A stretch of DNA of 46,263 nucleotides from CAZAPV01 sp964487195 (lineage in GTDB: Bacteria; Patescibacteriota; Patescibacteriia; SG8-24), in the NCBI GenBank assembly GCA_964487195.1, contig CAZAPV010000001.1:1-46263 (forward strand), written 5' to 3'. The position numbers and the translations under genes are program-made. Shown one piece after another: positions 30,871 to 39,106 of the stretch. Positions within the stretch are counted from its first letter, which is position 1. Each line of letters begins with the position of its first letter. The notes beneath the pieces were generated by a model. That model was not told where the DNA came from. It worked only from the letters and a program-made list of their open reading frames with translations, and did no database searches.

Positions 30871-31752
30871 TCAAGGCAAACAGACGTCGCGCCCGTGCCG
30901 GACGAGCAATCCTTCGTCGACTAATTCAGCGGCGAGCGCGTCGGCGTCGTCGCGGCCGGTGCGGACCGCAAGCGCCGCGGAAGGGATGCGGCCGGTCGGA
31001 TCGCCGGCGAGCAGTTTGAGGATCGCGCCGCGTCCCTGCCGCCACGACCCCTTGAATGCCGGCTGTTTCCGGAGCAGCGCGCGCCTCGGCTCGCGTTCCG
31101 CCAAAAAATGCGGCGCCGCGCGGCAGGACCGCCGCAACGGACACGCCGCGCAATCCGGATCGCGGCCGATGCAGACCGCGGAACCGAAATCCATCAACGC
31201 ACCATGCCAGTCGCGCGACTTCCCTGCCGGCAACGCGGCCGCGAGCAGCACGTCAAGCGCGCGATCGGACACCGGCGCGCCGAACTCACCGCCGGCGAAA
31301 TATCGGGAAAAAATCCTGCGGATGTTCGTATCCCATAACGCCGCGCCGCGGTTGAACGCGAACGCCGCGACCGCGCGCGCGGTGTACCGTCCGATCCCGG
31401 GCAGCGTTTCGAGTTCGTCGATCGCGGTCGGCACGCGGCCGTCGAAACGGTCGACGATCGCTTTCGCGGCGAGCCAGAGGTTGCGGCCGCGGCGATTGTA
31501 TCCGAGTCCGCTCCATGCGCGCAGCACGTCGGAGAGCGGTGCCTTCGCGAGCGCGGCCGGCGTCGGCCAGCGTCGCGTGAACGCCAGATACTTCGGCACG
31601 ACGCGCGGCACCTGCGTCTGTTGCAGCATCACCTCGGAGACGAGCACTCGCCACGGATCGCGCGTCCTGCGCCACGGGAGATCGCGCCGGTGCCGTCCGA
31701 ACCAACGGAAAATGCCGCGCCGCAACGTGGCGATCCGTTCTTCGCGCCGCAT
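30871..31752 (-). CDS. mutY: A/G-specific adenine glycosylase (MutY-like)
   Basis: A 293-residue HhH-GPD DNA glycosylase. SEVMLQQTQVPRV carries the catalytic Glu, the hairpin LPGIGRYTARAVAAFAF has Tyr where Endo III has Lys, and WDTNIRR supplies the second acidic residue, which together favour MutY. A [4Fe-4S] motif C-x6-C-x2-C-x5-C is present (CIGRDPDCAACPLRRSC). The C terminus is short (about 75 residues) and lacks a clear NUDIX-like 8-oxoG recognition domain. The start is 1 nt after the upstream stop. Confidence 0.88.
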   Translation of the reverse strand: MRREERIATLRRGIFRWFGRHRRDLPWRRTRDPWRVLVSEVMLQQTQVPRVVPKYLAFTRRWPTPAALAKAPLSDVLRAWSGLGYNRRGRNLWLAAKAIVDRFDGRVPTAIDELETLPGIGRYTARAVAAFAFNRGAALWDTNIRRIFSRYFAGGEFGAPVSDRALDVLLAAALPAGKSRDWHGALMDFGSAVCIGRDPDCAACPLRRSCRAAPHFLAEREPRRALLRKQPAFKGSWRQGRGAILKLLAGDPTGRIPSAALAVRTGRDDADALAAELVDEGLLVRHGRDVCLP

Positions 31753-31753
31753 A

Positions 31754-33019
31754 TCAATCCGCCGTCTTCGGCCCGAACGCGGATTCGGTGTAGACGTTGC
31801 CCGCATTCCAGATCAGCCATCCCGACCCGCCGCCGTCGGCGACCGCTTTCATCTCCGCGCGCACCATCGCCGCGGTGTACGTCGCGCCGAGATTGAAATC
31901 CTGGATCCACGGCCGCGCGGTCGCGACCGTGAAGCCGGCCTGCGGATTCTGCGCGCGCGCGGCGTCGCTCTCTTTCTTGAGCGCGGCGAACACCTCCTGG
32001 CCGCGCACCATGTTGTCGTAAATCACCTCGTACGGATGATCCGCGGGATTCGCGAATCCGTCGAAGCCGGACGCGTAGTGCGACGGATACACCATCGGCG
32101 AAATGAAATCGAAATGCCGCGCACCGGTGTCCAGCCGCTGGCCGATCCCGAGGTCGGTGTGATGCTGCGCCATCGTGAGGCCGAACAGGTCCGCGGAGAT
32201 CGGGATCCCCGCTTTCTGCCGGAGCTCGGCGTCCAGAAACGCGAAGAAATCGGCGATCGCGTCGGCTTTCGGCTTCTTGCCGTCGTACACCGGAAACGAC
32301 AGCGCTTTCAGATTGCCGTCGGTCGGGAAACGGATGTAGTCGAACTGCACCTCGTCGAACCCGTTCGCATACGCCTCTTTCGCGATCGCGGCGTTGTAGC
32401 GCCAGACGTCGGTCGCCGCCGGGTCGAGCCACATCACGCCGCGGCGGTCGCGCCAGATGCCGCCTCCCGAAGAGCGGACGGCGAGATCGGGCCGCTTCGA
32501 CGCGAACGACGGATCCTCGAATACGAACACGCGGGCGATCAGATAGATGTGCTTGTCGTGGAGCGGTTTCGTGAACGCCGCGAGGTCGCCGATCGGCGGC
32601 CGCGATTCGGCGAACGGCCGGAGTTCCGCGGTCTGCGGCGCGAACGCGAGCGGCCCGCCGCCGTCTTTCAGATCGATCACCATCGCGTTCAGTTCGGTCC
32701 GACCGATCAGATCGACGAGCGCGGCGAACCGTTTCGATGAACTGACCGTCGCCGCGGTGACGTAGATCCCTTTCACGAAATCCGGCGTCGATACGTGCGT
32801 CACGAGCGGCACGGGCGCCGCCTCCGGTCCTTCCTCCGCACGCACCGCCGCGATCCCCGGTTTGTCCGCGGACGCGGGAACGGGAAACGACGCCGGCACC
32901 GTAAGCTGCGCCGCGAAATAGATCGCGGCCGGCACCGCCGCGACGACGAGGATCACCGCGCCGCGCTTGGTCGTGATCGCAGGGAACCGCCGCAGAAAAT
33001 TCCGGATGGATTCGCGCAT
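31754..33019 (-). CDS. DUF4015 putative glycoside hydrolase
   Basis: A 421-residue protein with an N-terminal membrane helix (about 20-40), a Pro/Ala linker and a TIM-barrel-like DUF4015 domain. Typical blocks are KGIYVTAATVSSSKRF, LNAMVIDLKDGGGP, IYLIARVFVFEDP, VMWLDPAATDVWRYN, FDEVQFDYIRFPTDG and FDFISPMVYPSHYASG. It would act outside the cell on an unknown glycan. First gene of the operon running through mutY to the 42-residue gene. Confidence 0.87.
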   Translation of the reverse strand: MRESIRNFLRRFPAITTKRGAVILVVAAVPAAIYFAAQLTVPASFPVPASADKPGIAAVRAEEGPEAAPVPLVTHVSTPDFVKGIYVTAATVSSSKRFAALVDLIGRTELNAMVIDLKDGGGPLAFAPQTAELRPFAESRPPIGDLAAFTKPLHDKHIYLIARVFVFEDPSFASKRPDLAVRSSGGGIWRDRRGVMWLDPAATDVWRYNAAIAKEAYANGFDEVQFDYIRFPTDGNLKALSFPVYDGKKPKADAIADFFAFLDAELRQKAGIPISADLFGLTMAQHHTDLGIGQRLDTGARHFDFISPMVYPSHYASGFDGFANPADHPYEVIYDNMVRGQEVFAALKKESDAARAQNPQAGFTVATARPWIQDFNLGATYTAAMVRAEMKAVADGGGSGWLIWNAGNVYTESAFGPKTAD

Positions 33020-33029
33020 CGCGTAAAAA

Positions 33030-34346
33030 TTATTTCTTCCGTCCGAGCATCGTCTCGATCATCCGCTTCCCTTCTTCGACGCCGGGCTGGTCGTACGCGT
33101 CGATGTCAAGCAGTTCCGCCATCGCCGCCGTCGCGAGCATGAAGAAGAACAGCAGCGCGCCGAAGGATTCCGGCGTGATCTTCGGGATCGTCATGGTGCC
33201 GCTCGGCCTGCCGCTCTTCGCGAGCGCCGCCGCAGTCGCCTCCCGTTCCGCAGCGTTGATCTTTCCGAACGCGTGGCCGCCGAGATATGAAATTCCGCCG
33301 AGGTCGGGATACGGCTTCGGCACCTTGAAATCGTCGCGGAACGATTCGATACCGAGGAACGTGACGATCTTGTCCGCCGGACCTTCGTTGTACAGCTGGA
33401 TCTGCGAATGCTGGTCCGCGGCGCCGAGCGCGGCGACCGGCGTCAGTCCGTGGTGGACGACGTTGCCGCGGCGGTCCAGTTTCTTGCCGAGACTTTCCGC
33501 CCACAGCTGGCGGAACCAGACGGCGAAATCTTTGAGCGCGTCGGCGTACGGCATCAGCACGGTGATGCGCTCGCCGCGGCGGTAGCCGTCATGATGCAGT
33601 CCGGCGAACATGAGCGCGCCGTTATCAGCGGGCGCGGATTCGAAAAATTCGTCGCGCATCTTCGCGCCGCCGGCGATCAGCTTCACGACCGGGATTCCGG
33701 CGCACGCGGCGGGAAACAATCCGACCGGCGTGAGCGCGCTCCAACGGCCGCCGATATCCGCGGGCACCGGAAGCGTCCGGTATCCTTCGCGGTCCGCGAT
33801 CGCGCGCAGCGTCCCCTCCTTCGGATCGGTCGTCGCGATGACGTGCTCGCGGTGCCGTTTCTCGCCGACGCGCTTGATCAGCCGTTCGCGCAGCAGCAGG
33901 AACGCGGCCATCGGTTCCACGGTGTCGCCGGATTTCGAGATGACGTTCAGCGCGCAGTCTTCGAGGTCCACGCGTGCGAGCAGCGCGGCGATCTCTTCCG
34001 GATCGGTGTTCGCGCCGATGAAATGCACGTCCATCCCCTTCCCCCGCGTCTTGAGCGCGCGGATGATCGCGCGGGCGCCGAGCTCGGAACCGCCGATCCC
34101 GATCACGATGAGCGAACCGAACCGCTTGGCGACGTCATGCGCCATCCGTTCGACGAGCCGGAGATCGTCGCGCCGTTCCGGGATCGAAAAAAATCCGACC
34201 TTTTTTGCGCGCCACTGCTCGTCGAGCGCCGCGTGCGCCCGTTCGAGCTCGCGCATGATCAGTTCGAGGTCGGCGTTCGGCGTCCCGCCTGCCGCCCGAT
34301 CGGCGAGCATCCGCGCGTAATCGTAGGTAACGAGACCGTTTCGCAT
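33030..34346 (-). CDS. pgi: Glucose-6-phosphate isomerase
   Basis: A 438-residue PGI-family enzyme (glucose-6-P to fructose-6-P). Conserved parts: VIGIGGSELGARAI, ISKSGDTVEP (phosphate loop), GGRWSALTPVGLFPAA with the catalytic region, and the C-terminal HAFGKINAAE block. Length is close to the short bacterial/archaeal-type PGIs (about 450) rather than the 550-residue E. coli form. An extended -10 lies 9 nt before the ATG, so the mRNA is nearly leaderless. Confidence 0.93.
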   Translation of the reverse strand: MRNGLVTYDYARMLADRAAGGTPNADLELIMRELERAHAALDEQWRAKKVGFFSIPERRDDLRLVERMAHDVAKRFGSLIVIGIGGSELGARAIIRALKTRGKGMDVHFIGANTDPEEIAALLARVDLEDCALNVISKSGDTVEPMAAFLLLRERLIKRVGEKRHREHVIATTDPKEGTLRAIADREGYRTLPVPADIGGRWSALTPVGLFPAACAGIPVVKLIAGGAKMRDEFFESAPADNGALMFAGLHHDGYRRGERITVLMPYADALKDFAVWFRQLWAESLGKKLDRRGNVVHHGLTPVAALGAADQHSQIQLYNEGPADKIVTFLGIESFRDDFKVPKPYPDLGGISYLGGHAFGKINAAEREATAAALAKSGRPSGTMTIPKITPESFGALLFFFMLATAAMAELLDIDAYDQPGVEEGKRMIETMLGRKK

Positions 34347-34355
34347 AACGGCCTC

Positions 34356-34364
34356 ATTATAACA
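34356..34364 (-). promoter_or_regulatory. Extended -10 promoter of pgi
   Basis: Extended -10 TGT-TATAAT (hexamer 34356-34361) with no clear -35. The ATG (34346) follows after 9 nt. Confidence 0.58.
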
Positions 34365-34399
34365 TAAGAAGGACGAAACGAAAGACGACGCATATGGGC

Positions 34400-34428
34400 T
34401 TGAAAAAATACGAAAAATGTGCTAGAAT
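34400..34428 (+). promoter_or_regulatory. Promoter of the PP2C gene (leaderless)
   Basis: -35 TTGAAA (34400-34405), 17-nt spacer, extended -10 TGC-TAGAAT (hexamer 34423-34428). ATG 34436 is 7 nt after the -10. Confidence 0.68.
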
Positions 34429-34435
34429 GAGCGTT

Positions 34436-35431
34436 ATGATTCGTGGTGAACAAATGAGCGGGCCGGAGATGCGGGAGATGAAACCTGCCGCGGTGAGCGC
34501 GTCAATCGAATCGCGCGCTTCTTCCGAACATCCGGACCGGAACGAAGACGCGGCGCTCGGCGACGTCTCGCGCATCGATCACGAACGCGCGACGCCGCCG
34601 GCATTGGACACGAAGGATCCGAACGCCGACCTCGCCGCGATTCGCGAGGCAGGTGGAAAAGAAGCCGCGGCCGCCGAAGCATTGCGGGAACGCAACGTCT
34701 ACGGTTTGTTCGACGGCGTCTCCGGCCGCGAGGGCAGGGGTTACGGCATCATCGGAAGCCGCATCGCCGCCGGCGCGATCGCGGAAACGATGGCGGCGAT
34801 CCCTCCGGACGCCGACGCCGAACAGAGCAGGCAATGGATCGAACGAGCGTTCGAAGCGGCGACCGGCGCAGTGATGGAGTATCAGCGCAGCCGCGCCGAC
34901 CTGGAGGAAATAGCGACGACCGCCGATATCGTCCGCATGGTCGATAACGGCGACGGGACGTTCGATGTCGCCTACGGTCATGCCGGCGACAGCCGCATCT
35001 ACGTTTTCGACGGCGAAACCAAAAAGCTGCGCGCGGAAACGATTGACGACAGCATGGCCGGTGAAGATTTCCGAAAGGGAAACATCACGCGGGAGAGATA
35101 CGATCAGATCGTCAACGCCAAAAGCGTAAACGACGTGCTCCCCAAGGACAGAATCCTGTTCCAGAATCGCAATGTCGTCTACAAAATGATCGGGCTGGAA
35201 AAGAACGAGAAACCGACGACCGGCGTCTTCCGCGTGAAGAAGGGCGACAAAATTTTGATGACCTCGGACGGCGTCCACGACAACTTGACCGATGAACAGA
35301 TCGAGGAGATCCTCGCGAGCGGCGGCGACATCCAAGAACTGATTTTCGCCGCGGGCAGGGTTGCCGAAGGCGACACGGATCGCGCCAAGCCGGACGACAT
35401 CACCGGCGCGCTCGTCGAATTGGGCCGCTGA
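34436..35431 (+). CDS. PP2C-family Ser/Thr protein phosphatase
   Basis: A 331-residue phosphatase. PP2C motifs in order: DRNEDAALGD (about 34-43), LFDGVSG (Asp93, Gly94), AYGHAGDSRIYVF, the flap-like insert, LMTSDGVHDNLTDEQIEEIL and KPDDITGALVEL near the end. All metal-binding Asp appear present, so activity is likely (Mg/Mn-dependent dephosphorylation). No Ser/Thr kinase is in the window. The ATG at 34436 fits a leaderless mRNA; an ATG at 34454 has a weak GGTGA upstream. Its stop codon abuts that of the opposite-strand nuclease gene. Confidence 0.88.
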   Translation: MIRGEQMSGPEMREMKPAAVSASIESRASSEHPDRNEDAALGDVSRIDHERATPPALDTKDPNADLAAIREAGGKEAAAAEALRERNVYGLFDGVSGREGRGYGIIGSRIAAGAIAETMAAIPPDADAEQSRQWIERAFEAATGAVMEYQRSRADLEEIATTADIVRMVDNGDGTFDVAYGHAGDSRIYVFDGETKKLRAETIDDSMAGEDFRKGNITRERYDQIVNAKSVNDVLPKDRILFQNRNVVYKMIGLEKNEKPTTGVFRVKKGDKILMTSDGVHDNLTDEQIEEILASGGDIQELIFAAGRVAEGDTDRAKPDDITGALVELGR

Positions 35432-36862
35432 TCAGGCGGTGACGCCGTTCGCCGCTTCGGCATCCAGCCAGTCTTTCAGATAGCGCGTGGCGACGACATC
35501 GTCCTTATTGTACTCGATGATCGCCGCCATTTTTTTCTTGTCCTTCTTGCCGAGCCAATCTTCGTAGAACGCGATCGATTCGCCACCGCCGCGGATTTTT
35601 TTCGACCGTTTGAAACCGATGTACCCGCCGATGTCCTTGATGCCGTAAAAGTACAGCGGGAACACAATCGCCTCCTTGACGATCTCGTTCAGGTCGATCA
35701 TGCGATCGCGGAAACGCGGGAGCGCCGGCGAACCGCCGTGGCGCGCTTCGAGCATCGTGAGGCGCGCTTTTTCGTACGTGCCGTAGTGATAAACGACGTA
35801 GTCGTCCGGCAGCCGTAGGGTCCATTCCAGGAACTCCTTCCACATCGCGCCTTCCTGTTCCGGTTTCTCGGCAAGCTGGTACTCGTACCGTTCGTTGCCG
35901 TTCTCGCGCACCAGGAAACCGAACAAGTATTCGATCTGGCGGAGCGGATCCCCTTCGATGTCGAAAAAGATTTCCGTCGCGGCGCGAGGGAGTTCGATCT
36001 CCTCGCGGATGAAATGCCGCTTTTCGATCAGCGCGCGCGCCTGCACGACGATCCGTTCGAGCAGATGCCGCGTGAGCGCCGTGGACGATCCGGCGAGCAG
36101 CTCGACGTTCATCTTCATCGCGTCTTCGATCGTGCGGACGCGCGCCTCGCGCAGCGCGAGCACTGCCTTCTTCTTCACGTTGTACAAGAGCGCGATATCG
36201 TCGGTCTTTTTCGCGAGCGCGATGCACTCCTTGAACCACGGCGACTGCTTGCATCCGGACGACACGTGCGGCGGCGGCTCCACGCCAGCGAACGCCTGTT
36301 CGACCTCGCCCGCCGCCTTGTGGAACTGCTGCTCGAACTCATGCAGCGGGAAACCGAGCAGCACGCCCGAGACGTTCAGGATGTACCCCTCTTCCGGACG
36401 GACGCCCTGGATCTCCTTCAGCAGTTCGCCGTAGCAGACGAGCTGGTACTTGTGCGCATCGCTGATCCGCTCGGAGCTTTTGATATCGATCGCGACGTAA
36501 TAATAATTCCCGAATGCGGACGATTTGTCGGTGCGCTTCTCCAAAATGTCCGGGATGCCGATGAACCGGTCGGTCATGAGCACGCCGTGGTAAATGCGCG
36601 GCGCGCCTTCGCGCATCAGTTCGAGCGTCGTCTTGAACGCGGATTCCCCGCGCCCCTTCACCTCGACGAACTTCTCCCCGGCGATCACCTGCTTTTCGTG
36701 CAGCGTCCCCATCTCGAGCAGCATCTCGGAAAAACGGGAGAGTTTCGCTTTCTTTTTCAGGTCGCCGTACGCGTCGAAATACAGCCAGTGCGGGCAGGAG
36801 TCGTATTTGTAGAACATCGTGGCGGCGATCCTTTCCGGGACGCGGCCTTTTTTCTTCAGCAT
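35432..36862 (-). CDS. TM0106-family RecB-like nuclease with RNase_H_2 domain
   Basis: A 476-residue putative nuclease. The N-terminal half is a RecB-like PD-(D/E)xK fold (GTLHEKQVIAGEKF, GIPDILEK, AIDIKSSERISDAHKYQLVCYGELL) with D, D-x-K and Q in the usual order. The C-terminal half is a DnaQ/RNase_H_2-like 3'-5' exonuclease: EIFFDIEGDP, YVVYHYGTYEK and YNKDDVVATRYL. Four N- and central Cys (CPH near 23, VCYG, GCK, WFKEC) could hold an iron-sulfur cluster, as in Cas4-like relatives (inference). Role in DNA or RNA processing is unknown. Confidence 0.88.
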   Translation of the reverse strand: MLKKKGRVPERIAATMFYKYDSCPHWLYFDAYGDLKKKAKLSRFSEMLLEMGTLHEKQVIAGEKFVEVKGRGESAFKTTLELMREGAPRIYHGVLMTDRFIGIPDILEKRTDKSSAFGNYYYVAIDIKSSERISDAHKYQLVCYGELLKEIQGVRPEEGYILNVSGVLLGFPLHEFEQQFHKAAGEVEQAFAGVEPPPHVSSGCKQSPWFKECIALAKKTDDIALLYNVKKKAVLALREARVRTIEDAMKMNVELLAGSSTALTRHLLERIVVQARALIEKRHFIREEIELPRAATEIFFDIEGDPLRQIEYLFGFLVRENGNERYEYQLAEKPEQEGAMWKEFLEWTLRLPDDYVVYHYGTYEKARLTMLEARHGGSPALPRFRDRMIDLNEIVKEAIVFPLYFYGIKDIGGYIGFKRSKKIRGGGESIAFYEDWLGKKDKKKMAAIIEYNKDDVVATRYLKDWLDAEAANGVTA

Positions 36863-36870
36863 ACGTGCTC

Positions 36871-36899
36871 TTGGTAGCGCGCTCCGGCGCTCCGGTCAA
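36871..36899 (-). promoter_or_regulatory. Promoter of the RecB-like nuclease gene
   Basis: -35 TTGACC (36894-36899), 17-nt spacer, -10 TACCAA (36871-36876), ATG after 8 nt (36862). A leaderless or nearly leaderless mRNA is implied. Confidence 0.5.
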
Positions 36900-36943
36900 G
36901 GAAGTATGCCAATCTTTCTCGCGCATTTCAAACCGGATCACCG

Positions 36944-36972
36944 TTGACGCGGGGCGATTTTTCGTCTATCGT
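36944..36972 (+). promoter_or_regulatory. Promoter of dus
   Basis: -35 TTGACG (36944-36949), 17-nt spacer, -10 TATCGT (36967-36972). Expected +1 near 36979. Confidence 0.55.
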
Positions 36973-36999
36973 TAGCCGGATATGTTCAGGTGGGCCGAC

Positions 37000-37956
37000 A
37001 TGGAAAAACCGATCGTGGCGCTCTCGCCGATGGCTGACATGACCGATTCGGCGTTTTGCCGCATCGCGAAGCGGTTTCACGCGCCGGTGGTGTTCCGCGA
37101 AATGATCAGCGCCGAGGGGCTGGTGCACGGGAGCGCCAAGTCGTTCGAGATGGGCCGTTTCGAATCCGAAGAACGGCCGATCATCCAGCAGCTGTTCGGC
37201 GCGGATCCGAAATCGATGGCAGAGGCGGTGCGGATGATCGACGAGGCGTACTCGCCGGACGGGTTCGACGTGAACATGGGGTGCCCTGTCTACAAGATCG
37301 TTTCCAATTTCAACGGCGCGGCGCTGATGCGCGAGCCGAAACTGGCGACCGACATCATCGAGGCGATGCGCGCCGCGACGGCGAAGCCGGTGTCGGTGAA
37401 GCTGCGGCTCGGCTGGTCGGATCCGACCGAGGTGCTGGAGTTCATCAAAGTGGTGGAAGCTGCGGGCGCGGCGCTCGTCACGATCCACGGCCGCACCAAA
37501 GCGCAGGGGTACAGCGGCGTCGCGGATTGGGAGATGATCGGCCGCGCGAAACAAAACGTCTCCATTCCGGTGCTGTGCAACGGCGACATCCATTCGCCCG
37601 ACGCGTCGATCCGCGCGCTCAAAATTTCCGGCTGCGACGGGATCCTGATCGCCCGCGGCGCGCTCGGCAATCCGTGGATCTTCGGCCAGATCGCATCCGC
37701 GATCCGCGGCGAGTCCTGGCAGCCGCCGACGCTCGCCGAGCGCATCGCCGTCGTCGCCGACCACGCGCGCCTGCACGCGGCGCAGTACGGCGATCTCGTC
37801 TCGTTTCGCAAACATCTCGTCTGGTACTTCAAAGGCGTGCACGGCGCGAAAGAATACCGCGACCGGCTCGTCCGCGTCTCTACCGTCGCCGACCTCGACG
37901 CGGTGCTGGCGGATTATAAAACGACGACGTTTGACGCCGGCCGGGTACGATGCTAG
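37000..37956 (+). CDS. dus: tRNA-dihydrouridine synthase
   Basis: A 318-residue FMN enzyme of the DusB-like group that reduces uridine in the tRNA D loop. It shows LSPMADMTDSAFCRI, the QLFGADP segment, the catalytic NMGCPVYKI (Cys95) followed by GAALMREP, VKLRLGW, TIHGRTKAQGYSG, VLCNGDI and GILIARGALGNPWIF (FMN phosphate). The ATG at 37000 was chosen for AGGTGG 6 nt upstream; an ATG at 36982 would instead be nearly leaderless, adding six residues. The C-terminal region has the KHLVWYFKG helix typical of Dus. Confidence 0.94.
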   Translation: MEKPIVALSPMADMTDSAFCRIAKRFHAPVVFREMISAEGLVHGSAKSFEMGRFESEERPIIQQLFGADPKSMAEAVRMIDEAYSPDGFDVNMGCPVYKIVSNFNGAALMREPKLATDIIEAMRAATAKPVSVKLRLGWSDPTEVLEFIKVVEAAGAALVTIHGRTKAQGYSGVADWEMIGRAKQNVSIPVLCNGDIHSPDASIRALKISGCDGILIARGALGNPWIFGQIASAIRGESWQPPTLAERIAVVADHARLHAAQYGDLVSFRKHLVWYFKGVHGAKEYRDRLVRVSTVADLDAVLADYKTTTFDAGRVRC

Positions 37957-37991
37957 ATTGGCCGCAGCTCTTTTGATGAGAAGGAGGAGCG

Positions 37992-38549
37992 ATGAAACTG
38001 GATGTTCCCGCGAAAGTGCGGTATGCGATCAAGGACGCGGATATGCGCCGGTTCGCCGAAACGACCCGGAAGATCCGCGCGAGGGAAAAGGAGGATCGCC
38101 GTCTTGGCAAGATCGCCGATCTCCGTAACCGACGCCGCATCGAGCTGACGGAGTGCGCCATGTTCGTCTTCGAATGGCGCAATGCGTTCACGAGCACGGA
38201 GGAGTATCGGCGGATCTGCGAGCTGATCGGCGATCAAACTCGGCTCCCGATCTACGGCGCGCGATTCTGGAAAGGCGAGCCGACCGACGACCGACACGCG
38301 TGGGCGACGCTTTCGTTCGAGGAATGGACGGCCGGCGCGCCCGGCTTCCCTCCGTTGCACTACGAAGAACGCTACAACGCGGCGCAAGGATCGCATCTCG
38401 CGGTCGACGCGCGCATCATCGAGTCGTACAAACTCACCGACACGGTGCATCCCGACTTCCTCGCCGGCCTGGCAGCACATCTGCGCGGGCCGGATCCGTG
38501 GAAGTACGTCATCCAGACGATCGAGCGGCTGAATCCGCAACCGACGTAA
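37992..38549 (+). CDS. Protein of unknown function, 185 residues
   Basis: I do not recognise this soluble protein. It has a basic N-terminal helical region (about 1-50, rich in Arg and Lys, e.g. RKIRAREKEDRRLGK) and a C-terminal part rich in aromatic residues (FEWRNAF, YGARFWKG, WATLSFEEWTAG, LHYEERYN). A strong AAGGAGG lies upstream. It starts 35 nt after dus with no terminator between, so both may be one transcript; a good terminator follows the stop. Confidence 0.7.
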   Translation: MKLDVPAKVRYAIKDADMRRFAETTRKIRAREKEDRRLGKIADLRNRRRIELTECAMFVFEWRNAFTSTEEYRRICELIGDQTRLPIYGARFWKGEPTDDRHAWATLSFEEWTAGAPGFPPLHYEERYNAAQGSHLAVDARIIESYKLTDTVHPDFLAGLAAHLRGPDPWKYVIQTIERLNPQPT

Positions 38550-38552
38550 CGC

Positions 38553-38580
38553 AAAGAGGGCCGAGCCGGCCCTCTTTTTT
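38553..38580 (+). terminator. Intrinsic terminator after the dus operon
   Basis: Stem AGAGGGCCG / CGGCCCTCT with loop AGC and a run of Ts on the plus strand. Fewer Ts appear on the minus strand, but it may also serve the convergent lipoprotein gene. Confidence 0.88.
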
Positions 38581-38588
38581 CATCGACG

Positions 38589-39041
38589 TTATTTCAGATC
38601 GCCGCACGCCGCGAACGCCTGCGCCGTGGTGAGCACCGCGCTGCCCTGCACGCGCATCGAGTAGCTGATCGCGCCGGGCGTGAACAGGTCGTCGAACTTC
38701 GCGCCGAGCGTCGTATCGGCCTTGCCGTCGATCACCGATGGGAGCGCCCACTTGGTGTCGCCCGCCGCGGTGGCGCAATCGCCGAGCACGATCGCCGTCG
38801 GCTGCGCGATCCCTTTCGGCGCGCCGGTCATCCGGACCGATACGCTCGTGTTTTTCCCGTACTCCGTGAACACCGCGGTGCCGGATTCGCCCGAATGTCC
38901 GACCGCCACGAGCGTGACGGTGCGCTGACGGCCCGCCGTCGAGGACGACGTCTCCGATCCGGGCGCGTTCTGGGACGACCCCGGACAGCCGGCGCCGACG
39001 ATCACGAGCGCAGCCGCGAGCGCTAAAATTTTCTTATACAT
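38589..39041 (-). CDS. Lipoprotein with a CHRD/SOD-like domain
   Basis: A 150-residue lipoprotein: signal peptide with lipobox IVGAGC (Cys19), Ser-rich linker, then a beta-rich domain (VTLVAVGHSGESGTAVFTE, VSVRMTGAPKGIAQPTAIVLGDC, and a C-terminal AACGDL). The order resembles small CHRD/superoxide-dismutase-like lipoproteins of related bacteria, in which an A-H-I-H motif stands where this protein has T-A-I-V (inference from memory). Two late Cys could form a disulfide. A TTGCGC-17-TATAAT promoter lies upstream, and the leader of about 30 nt is AT-rich with no Shine-Dalgarno. ATG 39041 is preferred over a TTG six bases upstream. Confidence 0.75.
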   Translation of the reverse strand: MYKKILALAAALVIVGAGCPGSSQNAPGSETSSSTAGRQRTVTLVAVGHSGESGTAVFTEYGKNTSVSVRMTGAPKGIAQPTAIVLGDCATAAGDTKWALPSVIDGKADTTLGAKFDDLFTPGAISYSMRVQGSAVLTTAQAFAACGDLK

Positions 39042-39077
39042 AGTCAAAAAAAATAAACCTGTGAATAATTATTCTTT

Positions 39078-39106
39078 ATTATAGCAAAAAATCAGGCTTG
39101 GCGCAA
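39078..39106 (-). promoter_or_regulatory. Promoter of the CHRD-like lipoprotein gene
   Basis: -35 TTGCGC (39101-39106), 17-nt spacer, extended -10 TGC-TATAAT (hexamer 39078-39083, consensus). The -35 lies in the last codons of the MFS gene. Confidence 0.7.

Noticed and set aside
28851..32740. Long plus-strand frames (669 and 593 codons)
   Set aside because: Antisense to xseA, GerMN, mutY and DUF4015 genes with recognisable motifs; Arg-rich shadow sequences.
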